Shown: positions 25,501 through 35,837 of the stretch, piece after piece | Layout: each line of letters begins with the position of its first letter | Numbering within the stretch: position 1 is the stretch's first letter | Origin: Sphingobacterium litopenaei | GTDB taxonomy: Bacteria; Bacteroidota; Bacteroidia; Sphingobacteriales; Sphingobacteriaceae | Direction: 5' to 3' | Assembly: GCF_014692495.1 (NCBI RefSeq) | Contig: NZ_JACOIJ010000015.1 | Coordinates: 19,707-83,706 of the forward strand | Length of the DNA stretch: 64,000 nucleotides | Notes under the pieces: model-generated | Database searches by the model: none | Told to the model about the DNA's origin: nothing | Seen by the model: the letters and a program-made list of their open reading frames with translations, nothing else | Made by a program: the position numbers and the translations under genes

Positions 25501-26667
25501 TTAATCGTTACCGAATAAATCTCTTGTATATACTTTATCTTGCACGTCTGCTAGCTCAGGTGCATTTCTATTCGATACGATTACATCACATTCTTGCTTA
25601 AAAGCTTCTAAATCGTGACTTACTATTGAACCAAAGAAAGTTTCTTCTTTTAATACAGGTTCGTAAACGACTACTTCCACACCTTTAGCTTTGATTCGTT
25701 TCATTATACCTTGAATGGCAGACGCTCTGAAGTTATCAGAACCTGACTTCATAATGAGACGATATATACCAACTTTCGTAGGGTTTTTAGCAAGAATAGA
25801 ATCAGCAATAAAATCTTTACGTGTTCTATTCGCATCTACAATTGCTTTAATCAAATTATTTGGAACAGCATCATAGTTCGCTAACAACTGTTTAGTATCC
25901 TTTGGCAAACAATAACCGCCATATCCAAATGATGGATTATTATAATGTGAGCCAATCCGCGGATCCAAGCCCACACCTTCAATAATTTGTTTACTATCTA
26001 AATTGAAAATTTGTGCATAACTATCCAATTCATTAAAATAGGCAACACGCATTGCTAAATAAGTATTTGAAAACAATTTAATTGCTTCAGCTTCGGTTGC
26101 ATTTGTATAAAGCGTTGGAATATCTTTTTTAATAGCGCCTTGTTTTAATAATTCTGCAAAAACAGTAGCACGTTCACTTTGTTCTCCTATAATAATACGT
26201 GAAGGATAAAGATTATCATATAGAGCTTTACCCTCTCTTAAGAATTCTGGAGAGAAAATAATATTATCAAATTGTAATGATTTTTTTAGTCCATCTACGA
26301 AGCCTACAGGTACAGTTGACTTAATTACAACAATAGCTTCAGGATTATATTCTTTTACTTCTGACACTACGGATTCTACACTTTTCGTATTGAAATAGTT
26401 AGTTTTTGGATCATAGTCAGTGGGAGTAGCAACAATGACATAAGACGAATTTTTATAGGCTTCATCTTTGTCTAATGTAGCTTTAAAATTCAACGTCTTA
26501 GTTTGCAAATAATCAGTAATCTCTTTGTCTTCAATTGGAGATTTCTTGTTGTTTAACATTTGAACTTTTTCCGGAACAATATCTAAAGCAACGACTTCAT
26601 TGTGTTGTGCCAATAATATTGCATTTGATAAGCCTACGTATCCTGTACCAACTATTGTTATTTTCAT
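25501..26667 (-). CDS. ugd: UDP-glucose 6-dehydrogenase
   Basis: A 388-residue enzyme, the same length as E. coli Ugd. '[20 protein letters not shown]' is the NAD site, '[12 protein letters not shown]' and '[20 protein letters not shown]' carry the active-site residues, with the catalytic cysteine in 'GYCLPKD'. It oxidises UDP-glucose to UDP-glucuronate in the cytoplasm, giving an acidic sugar for the polysaccharide. A 136-base gap to rfbA and a -7-like box suggest its own promoter. Confidence 0.93.
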   Translation of the reverse strand: MKITIVGTGYVGLSNAILLAQHNEVVALDIVPEKVQMLNNKKSPIEDKEITDYLQTKTLNFKATLDKDEAYKNSSYVIVATPTDYDPKTNYFNTKSVESVVSEVKEYNPEAIVVIKSTVPVGFVDGLKKSLQFDNIIFSPEFLREGKALYDNLYPSRIIIGEQSERATVFAELLKQGAIKKDIPTLYTNATEAEAIKLFSNTYLAMRVAYFNELDSYAQIFNLDSKQIIEGVGLDPRIGSHYNNPSFGYGGYCLPKDTKQLLANYDAVPNNLIKAIVDANRTRKDFIADSILAKNPTKVGIYRLIMKSGSDNFRASAIQGIMKRIKAKGVEVVVYEPVLKEETFFGSIVSHDLEAFKQECDVIVSNRNAPELADVQDKVYTRDLFGND

Positions 26668-26725
26668 ATGTTTATTTACCGCTGTGGTTTAAATTTTATT
26701 ATTCGTGTTAGTTTTTAAAGCGCTT

Positions 26726-26733
26726 CAAAATTA
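26726..26733 (-). promoter_or_regulatory. -7 box candidate before ugd
   Basis: On the - strand this reads TAATTTTG, matching TAnnTTTG, about 59 bases before the ugd start. No convincing -33 TTG was seen at the right spacing. Confidence 0.35.
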
Positions 26734-26803
26734 CATCTTTTTTTTATAGTTTTTAATCTACTTCCATATTTATTAAGTATTATACTTATAATTAAGGATT
26801 TCT

Positions 26804-27661
26804 TTAAGAAATTTTAATTAAATATTCTCCATACCCACTTTTTCGTAAAGGCTCTGCCAATTTCACCAATTGATATCGATCAATATACCCCATTCTATAG
26901 GCAACTTCTTCTATTGCACCTATTTTCATGCCTGTTCGCTCTTCAATCACCTGCACAAATTGCCCTGCTTGCATTAAAGATTGAATCGTTCCTGTATCCA
27001 ACCAGGCAGTTCCACGATCAAAAACACCAACTTTTAGTTTTCCGCGTTTTAGATATTCCTTATTTACATCGGTGATTTCCAATTCTCCACGAGGTGATGG
27101 TTGAATATTCTTCGCAATATCAACAATATCATTATCGTAGAAATACAAACCTGGTACAGCATATTTTGATTTTGGTTGCTTAGGCTTTTCCTCGATGGAA
27201 ACAACCATATTATTTTCATCAAACTCCACAACCCCATATCGTTCGGGATCATTAACCTGATAGGCGAATACCACACCTCCCTCTGAGTCTGCACAGGATT
27301 GTAACAATTTGGACATTCCTGAACCGTAGAATATATTGTCACCTAATATTAAAGCAACCTTATCATCACCTATAAATTCTTCACCTAGAATAAAAGCTTG
27401 AGCTAAACCATCAGGCGAAGGCTGCTCTTTGTAATAAAACTTGCAGCCAATTTGGGAACCGTCACCTAATAATTTCTGAAAATTTGGTAAATCTTGCGGA
27501 GTAGAAATAATTAATATCTCATTAATTCCGGCCAACATCAATGTAGACAAAGGATAGTAAATCATCGGCTTGTCATACACAGGCATTAATTGTTTTGACA
27601 CAGCTAGCGTCAAAGGATGCAAACGAGTACCGGAACCTCCGGCAAGAATAATTCCTTTCAT
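26804..27661 (-). CDS. rfbA: Glucose-1-phosphate thymidylyltransferase
   Basis: A 285-residue nucleotidyltransferase. '[20 protein letters not shown]' is the nucleotide-binding signature, followed by '[20 protein letters not shown]' and '[13 protein letters not shown]'. It makes dTDP-glucose from dTTP and glucose-1-phosphate, the first step to dTDP-L-rhamnose. Length and motifs are those of RmlA. It is followed by rfbD and rfbC upstream on the same strand within about 10 bases each. Confidence 0.96.
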   Translation of the reverse strand: MKGIILAGGSGTRLHPLTLAVSKQLMPVYDKPMIYYPLSTLMLAGINEILIISTPQDLPNFQKLLGDGSQIGCKFYYKEQPSPDGLAQAFILGEEFIGDDKVALILGDNIFYGSGMSKLLQSCADSEGGVVFAYQVNDPERYGVVEFDENNMVVSIEEKPKQPKSKYAVPGLYFYDNDIVDIAKNIQPSPRGELEITDVNKEYLKRGKLKVGVFDRGTAWLDTGTIQSLMQAGQFVQVIEERTGMKIGAIEEVAYRMGYIDRYQLVKLAEPLRKSGYGEYLIKIS

Positions 27662-27672
27662 CTATAGATTTT

Positions 27673-28530
27673 TTATAGTGAGATCTTATTTAACATTTCT
27701 ACCAAACTATCTCTCCAATAAGGTACTGTGATAGCGTAAGTATCTTTTATTTTTGATTTATTCAAAAGAGAAAATTTAGGTCGCTTAGCAGGTGTTGGAT
27801 AAGCTGTAGTCGGAATTGCATGAATAGTGCACTCTAAATTCTTAATTTCTTTTATAGCTACTGCAAAATCATACCATGAAATTTCTCCTTCATTGCTATA
27901 ATGATAAATACCAGAATTCCAAGAACCACTGTCTATTATTCCTACAATTGTTTGTGCTAAATCTCGTGCATATGTTGGTGAACCAATTTGATCATTTATC
28001 ACCGAAATTTCATTTCTTTCGTTCATAAGACGCAACATGGTCTTAACAAAATTATTACCGTAGGTAGAATAAACCCAAGCAGTACGAATGATGATGGATT
28101 CTGGACAATATCTCAGAATTGCCTGCTCTCCTTTTAATTTCGTCTCTCCATATATATTGATAGGATTGACTTCCGCATCTTCTTTTAAAGGAGATGATGA
28201 ATTCCCATCAAACACATAGTCAGTAGAAATAGCTATAAGTTTGGCTCCATATGCTGCACAATATTTCGCAATTTCTCCTGAAGCCAAATGGTTCACTTTA
28301 TCCGCTAATTCTATTTCAGATTCAGCTCTATCTACAGCCGTATAACCTGCTCCATGGATAATAAAATCTGGATTATATTCTTTTAGTCCTTCTTTAATAG
28401 ATGCTGTATCGTCTAATGCTAATTGCTCTCTATCCAAAAAAAAGGTAGTTACATCGGTTCTTTCTTTATATAAATCTCGCAATTCAGAACCTAACTGCCC
28501 CGCAGCACCTGTTATAAGTATTTTCTTCAT
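27673..28530 (-). CDS. rfbD: dTDP-4-dehydrorhamnose reductase
   Basis: A 285-residue SDR with 'ILITGAAGQLGSELRDLYKE' (NADPH site), 'AISTDYVFDG', and 'IYGETKLKGEQAI' (YxxxK). 'PTYARDLAQTI' and 'RPKFSLLNKSK' are RmlD signatures. It performs the last step of dTDP-L-rhamnose synthesis. The gene lies between rfbA and rfbC in a tight operon. Confidence 0.95.
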   Translation of the reverse strand: MKKILITGAAGQLGSELRDLYKERTDVTTFFLDREQLALDDTASIKEGLKEYNPDFIIHGAGYTAVDRAESEIELADKVNHLASGEIAKYCAAYGAKLIAISTDYVFDGNSSSPLKEDAEVNPINIYGETKLKGEQAILRYCPESIIIRTAWVYSTYGNNFVKTMLRLMNERNEISVINDQIGSPTYARDLAQTIVGIIDSGSWNSGIYHYSNEGEISWYDFAVAIKEIKNLECTIHAIPTTAYPTPAKRPKFSLLNKSKIKDTYAITVPYWRDSLVEMLNKISL

Positions 28531-28539
28531 GAATGCTGA

Positions 28540-29073
28540 TTATATAAATGCTCTTGCGTCTTTATCCTTATCAGATAAAATAATCTTATCAAAAGGAATT
28601 TGCCAATTAATAGCTAATGTTTTATCCAATGGATGTACTCCATCTTCTGAAGATTTATTATATACATTATCACATTTATAAAAAAAGGTTGCAGTATCTG
28701 AAAGAACGGCAAATCCATGTAAAAATCCTCTTGGAATATATAATTGCCTATTATTCTCAGCTGATAATTCTACCGCAACGTGTTCTCCGTATGTTGGTGA
28801 ATCTTGTCGAACATCCACAGCCACGTCCAATACTTTACCTTCCAACACACGAACCAATTTTGCTTGCGCAAATTCTCCTATCTGTTGATGCAAACCACGG
28901 ACAACTCCATAACTCGATTTAGATTGATTATCTTGAACAAAATTGGAATTAGCCTTAGTTAAATCTTCAAACTTAGCTTTGCTGAATGCTTCAAAAAAAT
29001 AACCTCTACTATCTTCGAATATTGTAGGCTCTAAAATAAAGCAGCCTTTTAATTTAGTCTCTATCGCTTTCAT
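28540..29073 (-). CDS. rfbC: dTDP-4-dehydrorhamnose 3,5-epimerase
   Basis: A 177-residue cupin enzyme with 'FEDSRGYFFEAFSKAKF', 'GVVRGLHQQIGEFAQAKLVR' (catalytic His) and 'YIPRGFLHGFAVLSDTATFF'. It converts dTDP-4-keto-6-deoxyglucose to the 4-keto-L-rhamnose form. Length and motifs fit RmlC throughout. Some family members have HxxP in place of 'LHQQ', but the catalytic histidine is kept. Confidence 0.95.
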   Translation of the reverse strand: MKAIETKLKGCFILEPTIFEDSRGYFFEAFSKAKFEDLTKANSNFVQDNQSKSSYGVVRGLHQQIGEFAQAKLVRVLEGKVLDVAVDVRQDSPTYGEHVAVELSAENNRQLYIPRGFLHGFAVLSDTATFFYKCDNVYNKSSEDGVHPLDKTLAINWQIPFDKIILSDKDKDARAFI

Positions 29074-29102
29074 TCGACATTTAGAGTAGAATCTTAATTC
29101 TA

Positions 29103-30158
29103 CTATTTGCTATATTGTGTTTCGTAATATTTCTGATAATCGCCGGAGGTGACACTATCCAACCACTCTTGATTAGCTAAAAACCAATCAATTGTTTTAG
29201 ATAAACCTTCTTCGAATGTAACTGAAGGCTTGTAGCCTAATTCTTTATTTATCTTAGTAGCATCAATCGCATACCGTAAATCATGTCCTGGTCTATCTTT
29301 TACAAAAGAGATTAATTGCGCAGCTGTTCCTTCAGGTCTTCCAAGCTTCTCATCGACTTGTTTACACAATTCTTTTACTAAATCAATATTTTGCCATTCA
29401 TTGAAACCACCGACATTATAGCTATCCCCATTTTTTCCATTGTGAAAAACTAAGTCAATAGCTTTAGCGTGATCAATAACGAATAACCAATCTCTTGTAA
29501 ACTTACCATCTCCGTATATAGGAAGAGGTTTGTTATTCAAAATATTATGAATACACAATGGGATTAATTTCTCAGGAAAATGATTTGGACCATAATTGTT
29601 AGAACAATTTGTAATGACAACTGGCAGACCATATGTATCATGATAAGCTCTTACAAAGTGGTCAGAAGAAGCCTTAGATGCAGAATAAGGAGAATGGGGA
29701 TCATATGCAGTCTCCTCTGTAAATAATCGAGTTTCCCCTAACGTACCATAAACTTCATCAGTTGATACGTGGTGGAATCTTTTTCCTTCAAAATTATCCT
29801 TCCAAATTTCTTTTGCAGCATTCAACAAGTTTACTGTACCAATAACATTTGTCATCACAAATGCTGTTGGATTCGTAATGGATCTGTCTACGTGAGACTC
29901 AGCAGCTAAGTGAATGACACCGTCTGGCTGGTATTGCTTAAAGATTTCTAAGATATGAGCAGCATCGGTTATATCTGCTTTAATGAAAGTATAATTTTCT
30001 CTATTCTCAATATCTTTCAAATTCTCTAAATTTCCAGCATACGTCAATGCATCCAAATTTATGATTTGGTATTCGGGATATTTATTTACAAATTCACGCA
30101 CTACATGAGAACCTATAAAACCTGCTCCTCCTGTAATTAGTATTGTTCTATTTTTCAT
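29103..30158 (-). CDS. rfbB: dTDP-glucose 4,6-dehydratase
   Basis: An extended SDR of about 351 residues. The open frame reaches 30191, but the start at 30158 ('[20 protein letters not shown]') fits the family, and earlier starts would lie deep within the gmd gene. 'HVSTDEVYG' and '[20 protein letters not shown]' hold the catalytic Thr-Asp-Glu and YxxxK. It catalyses the second step of dTDP-rhamnose synthesis. It still overlaps the end of gmd by 11 bases. Confidence 0.95.
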   Translation of the reverse strand: MKNRTILITGGAGFIGSHVVREFVNKYPEYQIINLDALTYAGNLENLKDIENRENYTFIKADITDAAHILEIFKQYQPDGVIHLAAESHVDRSITNPTAFVMTNVIGTVNLLNAAKEIWKDNFEGKRFHHVSTDEVYGTLGETRLFTEETAYDPHSPYSASKASSDHFVRAYHDTYGLPVVITNCSNNYGPNHFPEKLIPLCIHNILNNKPLPIYGDGKFTRDWLFVIDHAKAIDLVFHNGKNGDSYNVGGFNEWQNIDLVKELCKQVDEKLGRPEGTAAQLISFVKDRPGHDLRYAIDATKINKELGYKPSVTFEEGLSKTIDWFLANQEWLDSVTSGDYQKYYETQYSK

Positions 30159-31275
30159 TCTTTTCTTTAGCATTATTTTCCCAATTAGCATTATAAGAAG
30201 ATCTCATCAAGTTAATATCAGAGGCAACCATTTCTTTTACAAGAGCCTCTAAATCATATTGAGGTTCCCAACCTAATTTAGTTTTCGATTTAGTAGGATC
30301 CCCGATTAACAAATCTACTTCTGTAGGTCTATAATATCTTGGATCTACGCGAACTACAGTTGATCCAATTTCTAACTGGTATAATGGATTATTGCATTTT
30401 ACCACTTTCGCGATTTCGTTTTCTTGCTCTCCTTCAAAAGACAATTCTACCCCTATCTCTTCAAAGGCATATCTTACAAAATCTCGAACAGATGTTGTGA
30501 TTCCAGTAGCTATAACATAATCTTCCGGAGAGTCTTGTTGCAAAATACGCCACATAGCTTCTACATAATCTTTTGCATGCCCCCAATCTCTCAAAGCATT
30601 CAAATTGCCTAGATATAAACAATCCTGCTTTCCTAAAGCAATAGCAGCGGTGGCCATGGTAATTTTGCGTGTTACGAATGTCTCACCACGGCGAGGAGAT
30701 TCATGATTAAAAAGAATACCATTACAAGCAAACATACCGTAAGCCTCACGGTAATTCTTAGTGATCCAAAAACCATATATTTTAGCTACTCCATATGGCG
30801 AACGCGGATAAAAAGGAGAGTTTTCATCATAAAACCCCCTTTCATTTTTATTCTCAGGCATGCCTCCATAGAGTTCAGAAGTAGAAGCTTGATATATTTT
30901 GGTTTTCTTTTCTAAACCAAGAATCCTAACAGCTTCTAAAATGCGTAATGTTCCTAAGCCATCTACATTACCTACATATTCAGGGGAATCAAATGATACC
31001 TTCACATGAGACATCGCCCCTAAATTGTAAATTTCATCAGGCTGAACTTCCTGTATGATTCGAATAATATTGGTAGAATCTGTTAAATCCCCATAATGCA
31101 ATTTGAAATTAACATTTTTCTCGTGCTGATCTACATATAAATGGTCGATGCGCTGTGTATTAAAAGAAGAGGCTCTTCTCTTAACTCCATGAACCATATA
31201 TCCTTTTTCTAACAGTAATTCGGCTAAATATGATCCATCTTGCCCCGTAACCCCTGTTATTAGTGCTGTTTTCAT
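30148..31275 (-). CDS. gmd: GDP-mannose 4,6-dehydratase
   Basis: A 375-residue SDR with '[20 protein letters not shown]', '[10 protein letters not shown]' and '[20 protein letters not shown]', all diagnostic of Gmd. '[18 protein letters not shown]' is the conserved GDP-mannose region. It turns GDP-mannose into the 4-keto-6-deoxy sugar for GDP-L-fucose. It sits 5 bases after fcl. Confidence 0.97.
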   Translation of the reverse strand: MKTALITGVTGQDGSYLAELLLEKGYMVHGVKRRASSFNTQRIDHLYVDQHEKNVNFKLHYGDLTDSTNIIRIIQEVQPDEIYNLGAMSHVKVSFDSPEYVGNVDGLGTLRILEAVRILGLEKKTKIYQASTSELYGGMPENKNERGFYDENSPFYPRSPYGVAKIYGFWITKNYREAYGMFACNGILFNHESPRRGETFVTRKITMATAAIALGKQDCLYLGNLNALRDWGHAKDYVEAMWRILQQDSPEDYVIATGITTSVRDFVRYAFEEIGVELSFEGEQENEIAKVVKCNNPLYQLEIGSTVVRVDPRYYRPTEVDLLIGDPTKSKTKLGWEPQYDLEALVKEMVASDINLMRSSYNANWENNAKEKNEK

Positions 31276-31280
31276 TGTTA

Positions 31281-32231
31281 TTAGATTTTTACTTCTTTGA
31301 AGTTGTCATGATTTGCTAAAAACCAGCCATAAGTACGAGAAATTCCTTCTTCCAATTCTACCTGATGCTTCCATCCTAAAGCATGCATTTTCGAAATATC
31401 CATTAGCTTACGTGGTGTACCATCAGGCTTACTAGAATCCCAGATTATCTCCCCCTTATGACCAACAATTTTTTGAATGGCCAAAGCTAAATCCTTTATC
31501 GATAAATCTTTACCTGTACCGACATTATATAAATATTCTGGTAGAATATTCTCTAAAGCAAAAATAACAGATGAAGCCATATCATCTACAAATAAGAATT
31601 CACGTAAAGGTGTCCCTGAACCCCAAAGTGTCACCGAGCTATGATTATCAAGCTTAGCGTCGTGAAATTTTCGAATCATTGCAGGAAGAACATGCGAAGT
31701 TTTTAAGTCAAAATTATCATGAGTTCCGTACAGATTGGTAGGCATTAAGCTTACATAATCTTTTCCAAACTGTTTACGTATAGCCTCACAGGCTTTAACA
31801 CCTGCAATTTTGGCAAGAGCGTAGGCATCATTAGTTGGCTCAAGACTCCCTGTTAACAGATACTCCTCTTTTAAAGGTTGGGGCGCAAGCTTAGGATAGA
31901 TACAAGATGAGCCTAAAAAAATAAACTTATCTACTTTTACATCCAGCGAAGACTGTATAAGGTTGTTTTGGATCTGAAGGTTTTCCATTAAAAACTGATA
32001 GGGATAATTATTATTAGCTAAAATCCCCCCTACACGTGCAGCCGCATCGATCACTACAGCAGGCTTAACCTCGTGAAAAAAATCTTCCACAGCCTGTTGA
32101 TTTCTCAAATCAAGCTCTTTACTGCTTCGACCTATTAAATTATTATATCCTTCTGCTTCAAGTTGACGCCATATTGCAGATCCCACCATTCCTCTGTGAC
32201 CCGCTATATATATTTTAGCATTTTTATTCAT
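31281..32231 (-). CDS. fcl: GDP-L-fucose synthase
   Basis: A 316-residue SDR: '[19 protein letters not shown]' (NADPH site), '[20 protein letters not shown]' and '[20 protein letters not shown]' (YxxxK), all typical of the GDP-fucose synthase (WcaG/GMER) group. It epimerises and reduces the Gmd product to GDP-L-fucose. It is placed next to gmd and manC, completing the route except for phosphomannomutase and mannose-6-phosphate isomerase, which must lie elsewhere. Confidence 0.96.
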   Translation of the reverse strand: MNKNAKIYIAGHRGMVGSAIWRQLEAEGYNNLIGRSSKELDLRNQQAVEDFFHEVKPAVVIDAAARVGGILANNNYPYQFLMENLQIQNNLIQSSLDVKVDKFIFLGSSCIYPKLAPQPLKEEYLLTGSLEPTNDAYALAKIAGVKACEAIRKQFGKDYVSLMPTNLYGTHDNFDLKTSHVLPAMIRKFHDAKLDNHSSVTLWGSGTPLREFLFVDDMASSVIFALENILPEYLYNVGTGKDLSIKDLALAIQKIVGHKGEIIWDSSKPDGTPRKLMDISKMHALGWKHQVELEEGISRTYGWFLANHDNFKEVKI

Positions 32232-32245
32232 AATTGTAATAAACG

Positions 32246-33241
32246 TTAGTCAAGGAGTTTGGACTGTAGTTTATCCAGCATATTGTAAATCTTCTTTACG
32301 TCCTGCGATTTCTCTTTTTGAACAATCAAAAAAGCATCTTTCGTGTATATAAATATAGTGTTTTTTAATCCTACAAATCCTGTGAAAGTTTCCGTACCAA
32401 TAACAATATTTCCATTGTCATCTTTAGGATAACCATTCTCAACCAAATAATCATATAATGCTTCGAAGGAGCCTAAATCAGACCATTCAAAAGAGGTTGG
32501 AACAACTCGGATACGTTTGGATCTTTCCATTACCGCGTAATCGACAGATATAGAAGGTATTTCCAAAGACAATTCTTCATCTAATATTCCTCCTTTAGAA
32601 ATTTCCCACGCTTTCTTTGCTTTCTCATAAACTTTAGGCTCATACTGCTTTAACTCATCTAGAAAAACAGAAGCTTGAAAACAAAACATACCGGAATTCC
32701 ACAAAAAATTACCTCTTTCTAGAAAATCTTCTGCCGTATCCAAATTTGGCTTTTCTCTAAAGGATTTTACTAAATCATCTTCATATTCGATATACCCATA
32801 TCCTGTTTCAGGTCGTGTTGGTTTTATACCGAATGTCACAATATACCCTTCTTTAGCTTTCTCCACACCTTTTTGAATAGCCTCTGCATATGCTTCGCTA
32901 CCAGAGATCATGTGATCCGAAGGTGTGACAATTAGAATATCTTTAGGTTCGACTGCTAATGCCGCAAACGCAATTGCAGCAGCTGTATTTCTAGGCGTTG
33001 CCTCTACAATATTCTTATACGGTAAGCCACAATTTACCATAGCTTTGTGGCTTAAATGCGTATTATCCCTATTTCCAACAATTACAACCTTATCCGCAAC
33101 GCATTGATTTCTCTGAACAGTCATTTCGAATAATGATTTTCCATCAAATAAATCTAAGTACTGCTTTGGTGATTGTTTTCTCGACAAAGGCCATAATCTA
33201 CTACCCACACCACCTGTTAATAAAACATGAATTATACTCAT
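32246..33241 (-). CDS. manC: Mannose-1-phosphate guanylyltransferase
   Basis: A 331-residue enzyme beginning 'VLLTGGVGSRLWPLSRKQSP', the GTP/sugar-phosphate binding signature, with 'VTPSDHMI' and 'FLWNSGMFCF'. It makes GDP-mannose. Unlike many ManC proteins of about 470 residues, it lacks the C-terminal phosphomannose isomerase domain, which is common for the short single-function type. Followed 15 bases later by fcl. Confidence 0.93.
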   Translation of the reverse strand: MSIIHVLLTGGVGSRLWPLSRKQSPKQYLDLFDGKSLFEMTVQRNQCVADKVVIVGNRDNTHLSHKAMVNCGLPYKNIVEATPRNTAAAIAFAALAVEPKDILIVTPSDHMISGSEAYAEAIQKGVEKAKEGYIVTFGIKPTRPETGYGYIEYEDDLVKSFREKPNLDTAEDFLERGNFLWNSGMFCFQASVFLDELKQYEPKVYEKAKKAWEISKGGILDEELSLEIPSISVDYAVMERSKRIRVVPTSFEWSDLGSFEALYDYLVENGYPKDDNGNIVIGTETFTGFVGLKNTIFIYTKDAFLIVQKEKSQDVKKIYNMLDKLQSKLLD

Positions 33242-33323
33242 TATATGATATTTGTTTATTTCTAATATACCTTTTTAACTCATTTCTAGAGTTAATTACA
33301 AAATCTAAAGTTAAAAAATTATA

Positions 33324-34610
33324 CTATAACCTAGCATCAATTTCGGACGGATTATATATTGCTTTGCAGTCAAATACTACAGATTTATTCGCTCTAATTT
33401 TGCTGAGGTCAAACTCTAAAAAACACGAATGTGCTACAGCTATAATTATGCCATCGTATCGCATTTTTTCTAATGTTTCTGAATTTTGTAATTCAATACC
33501 ATACTTATTTTTAGCTAATACAGGATCTACCCATGGATCATATACAGCGGGACGGGTTTCGTATTCCAACAATTCGTTATATATATTAATGACACTCGTA
33601 TTTCTTATATCAGGACAGTTCTCTTTAAATGTAAAACCAAGTATGAGAATATTTGCTCCTTTAATATTTATACCTTTTTGAAGCATCAGTTTTATTGTTT
33701 TTGAAGCCACAAATGCCCCCATCTTGTTATTTACGCGTCTACCCGAAAGTATAACTTCTGGAACATAGCCTAATTTTGAAGCTTTATGTGTTAGGTAATA
33801 AGGATCTACAGATATACAATGTCCCCCCACTAAACCAGGTTTGTACTTTATGAAATTATATTTAGTTCCTGCAGCATTTAATACCTGAGTCGTATCAATT
33901 CCCATTCTATCAAAAATCAATGCTAATTCATTGACAAATGAAATATTTAAATCTCGCTGCGCATTCTCAATAACTTTTGCCGCTTCTGCAACCTTTATGG
34001 ATTCCGCTTTATAAGTCCCTGCTTTTATTATTGTTTTATAAAGACTATCTATCTCTTCAGCAATTTCGGGAGTGGAGCCTGAGGTTACTTTAACTATATT
34101 TTCTAAGGTATTAACCTTGTCCCCAGGATTAATTCTTTCTGGAGAATAACCTACAAAAAAGTCTCGGTTAAACACCAAACCAGATTCCTTTTCTAATATT
34201 GGAACACAGTCTTCTTCTGTACATCCTGGGTAAACTGTGGATTCAAAAATAACCATATCCTGAGACTTGAGTACGCTACCAACAATTTTTGAAGCGGATA
34301 AGATATAAGATAGATCGGGAGCATTAAACTGGTCAATCGGAGTCGGAACTGTAACGATATACACATTCGCATCATGAAGATCCTTAATACTAGAGGTTAC
34401 ACTATAACCCAGATCTTTTGATTGCTTGGCTAATTCCTGAACCTCCCGTAATTGATCTAGATTTGCTTCTAATGTTTTATCCACACCTTTGCGCAACTCC
34501 AAAACACGCTGTGTATCGACATCAAATCCTACAACTCTAAAATGATAAGCAAAAGCAATTGCTAATGGAAGACCAACATACCCTTGCCCTATTACAGCAA
34601 TTTTCCTCAT
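33324..34610 (-). CDS. UDP-sugar 6-dehydrogenase (WbpO/TviB-like)
   Basis: A 428-residue nucleotide-sugar dehydrogenase. 'KIAVIGQGYVGLPLAIAFAY' and 'VVGFDVDTQRVLELRKGVDK' are typical of the WbpO/TviB group, which oxidises UDP-HexNAc to the uronic acid. 'GYSPERINPGDK' and 'GLVGGHCISVDPYYLTHKA' include the catalytic cysteine. It is distinct from Ugd at 25501, so the locus makes two acidic sugars. It is probably the first gene of the capsule operon. Confidence 0.88.
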   Translation of the reverse strand: MRKIAVIGQGYVGLPLAIAFAYHFRVVGFDVDTQRVLELRKGVDKTLEANLDQLREVQELAKQSKDLGYSVTSSIKDLHDANVYIVTVPTPIDQFNAPDLSYILSASKIVGSVLKSQDMVIFESTVYPGCTEEDCVPILEKESGLVFNRDFFVGYSPERINPGDKVNTLENIVKVTSGSTPEIAEEIDSLYKTIIKAGTYKAESIKVAEAAKVIENAQRDLNISFVNELALIFDRMGIDTTQVLNAAGTKYNFIKYKPGLVGGHCISVDPYYLTHKASKLGYVPEVILSGRRVNNKMGAFVASKTIKLMLQKGINIKGANILILGFTFKENCPDIRNTSVINIYNELLEYETRPAVYDPWVDPVLAKNKYGIELQNSETLEKMRYDGIIIAVAHSCFLEFDLSKIRANKSVVFDCKAIYNPSEIDARL

Positions 34611-34667
34611 AATATTGAATAAATGTTCTAGGAGTTCCTATAGAAGACTTACCCCCCAACGTAAAAT

Positions 34668-34705
34668 GTGGTTTATTATCAATCTTCGTATTAATAATAA
34701 ACCAC
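34668..34705 (-). terminator. Hairpin upstream of the capsule operon
   Basis: GTGGTTTATTA (34668-34678) pairs perfectly with TAATAAACCAC (34695-34705). On the - strand it follows the stop of the small membrane-protein gene and is followed by a short T-rich stretch, so it probably ends that gene and isolates the capsule operon. Alternatively it may act in the operon leader. Confidence 0.55.
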
Positions 34706-34767
34706 AATATCGCAAAAATACATTAAATATTTATTCAAACAGAATGATAAGCAGCAAATCTGTTTTC

Positions 34768-35223
34768 TTACTTATTAGGTATAATTTCCACAGGAAGTTT
34801 TGCTTTGAACGGAGACTTTTTATTTTGATCTTCCATAAGGAAGCCCGAAATAGTCACGTTACACTTCCCCAAACTTCTTGAACTAACAGATTTTGATTTT
34901 CTTACTCCTACTGAAAGAACTACCCCTTCTTTGGGCAAAGGAAGTTTGGTGGAAATCTTATTGTAATTTCTTATATGAACTTTGGAGTTGCTTAATTTTA
35001 AATTTTCAATATAGAATGCTCGAGACTCTTTATTAATTTCTTTGATATTAAACAACAATAAGCCATAATGGCCTTTTGTTTTAATAGCTGCTGTCTGAGT
35101 GAAATCTAATGATACCGACAAATTTATATAATCCTTAAAAATTTGACGTTTTTTGTATTCATAATAAAAAAAAACTCCGAGAATCAGGAGAATGATAATA
35201 GGTATAATTATTTCTAAAGGCAT
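34768..35223 (-). CDS. Small single-pass membrane protein, unknown function
   Basis: About 151 residues from the ATG at 35223; the frame runs 13 codons further upstream, but 'MPLEIIIPIIILLILGVFFY' makes a natural N-terminal membrane anchor. The rest is soluble and beta-rich ('HYGLLLFNIKEINKESRAF', 'LPLPKEGVVLSVGVRKSKS'). I do not recognise the family. It stands between the capsule operon and the nucleotidyltransferase, with hairpins on both sides, so it is probably transcribed alone. Base use looks like its neighbours. Confidence 0.6.
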   Translation of the reverse strand: MPLEIIIPIIILLILGVFFYYEYKKRQIFKDYINLSVSLDFTQTAAIKTKGHYGLLLFNIKEINKESRAFYIENLKLSNSKVHIRNYNKISTKLPLPKEGVVLSVGVRKSKSVSSRSLGKCNVTISGFLMEDQNKKSPFKAKLPVEIIPNK

Positions 35224-35292
35224 GGTTTGGTAATTTTTTACAAAGATACCACTAGAAAGCATATATTTTTTAAAAACATTAAAAAAAATCCT

Positions 35293-35331
35293 AAAAAAAC
35301 AAATGGTCTGATAAAAATTATCAAACCATTT
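35293..35331 (-). terminator. Intrinsic terminator after the nucleotidyltransferase gene
   Basis: AAATGGTCTGATAA (35301-35314) pairs with TTATCAAACCATTT (35318-35331) with one mismatch. On the - strand the stem is followed by GTTTTTTTAGG, a good T-run. It lies 6 bases after the stop codon. Confidence 0.82.
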
Positions 35332-35336
35332 ATGGG

Positions 35337-35810
35337 TTATCCTTTTGCGTTCTTTTCATTTTCTTTTTGTGCGACTATTTTTCGCAAACCAGAACTTGAA
35401 AATCGGTGATCACGGCTATTAAAATACAACTCTATCCCTTTTTCTTCGCAATATTTTCTACCAGTAAAGTCTCTGTCTTTATATTCGTCACCGACAATTC
35501 TCACGTCTAATTTGAAAGAACGCAATATGTCTTCCAAATCTTGCTCTGTAGAATAAGGCACAATTTCATCTACGTATTGACAACCACGCAATTGAATATA
35601 ACGCTCAACTACAGTTTGAGTAGGCGCATTCTTCTCAGGACGATCCAAAGTAGGATCCATTTGCAGACCACAAATTAAATAATCGCATTGTCTCTTTGCT
35701 TCAGCTAACATCATGATATGACCTGCATGAAGTAAATCAAATGTGGAGAATGTGATACCTACTCTTGGGCCTGGATTGTAATCTCTATGTTTATTCTCTT
35801 TTTCTTCCAT
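35337..35810 (-). CDS. Cytidylyltransferase-like (TagD-type) nucleotidyltransferase
   Basis: A 157-residue protein of the HxGH nucleotidyltransferase superfamily: 'GITFSTFDLLHAGHIMMLAE' carries HAGH, and 'RFSSSGLRKIV' stands for the RTxGIST motif. This is the small TagD/RfaE-domain type that activates a phosphorylated polyol or sugar with CTP or ATP. The substrate is not evident. It is separated from the capsule operon by two hairpins and is close (27 bases) to the exonuclease gene. Confidence 0.8.
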   Translation of the reverse strand: MEEKENKHRDYNPGPRVGITFSTFDLLHAGHIMMLAEAKRQCDYLICGLQMDPTLDRPEKNAPTQTVVERYIQLRGCQYVDEIVPYSTEQDLEDILRSFKLDVRIVGDEYKDRDFTGRKYCEEKGIELYFNSRDHRFSSSGLRKIVAQKENEKNAKG

Positions 35811-35837
35811 TTTAGATTTATTTTTTACTTATTAGGA

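Noticed and set aside
34615..34881. 88-codon + strand frame before the small membrane protein
   Set aside because: It runs through a hairpin and antisense to the supported - strand gene, with an unremarkable basic translation.
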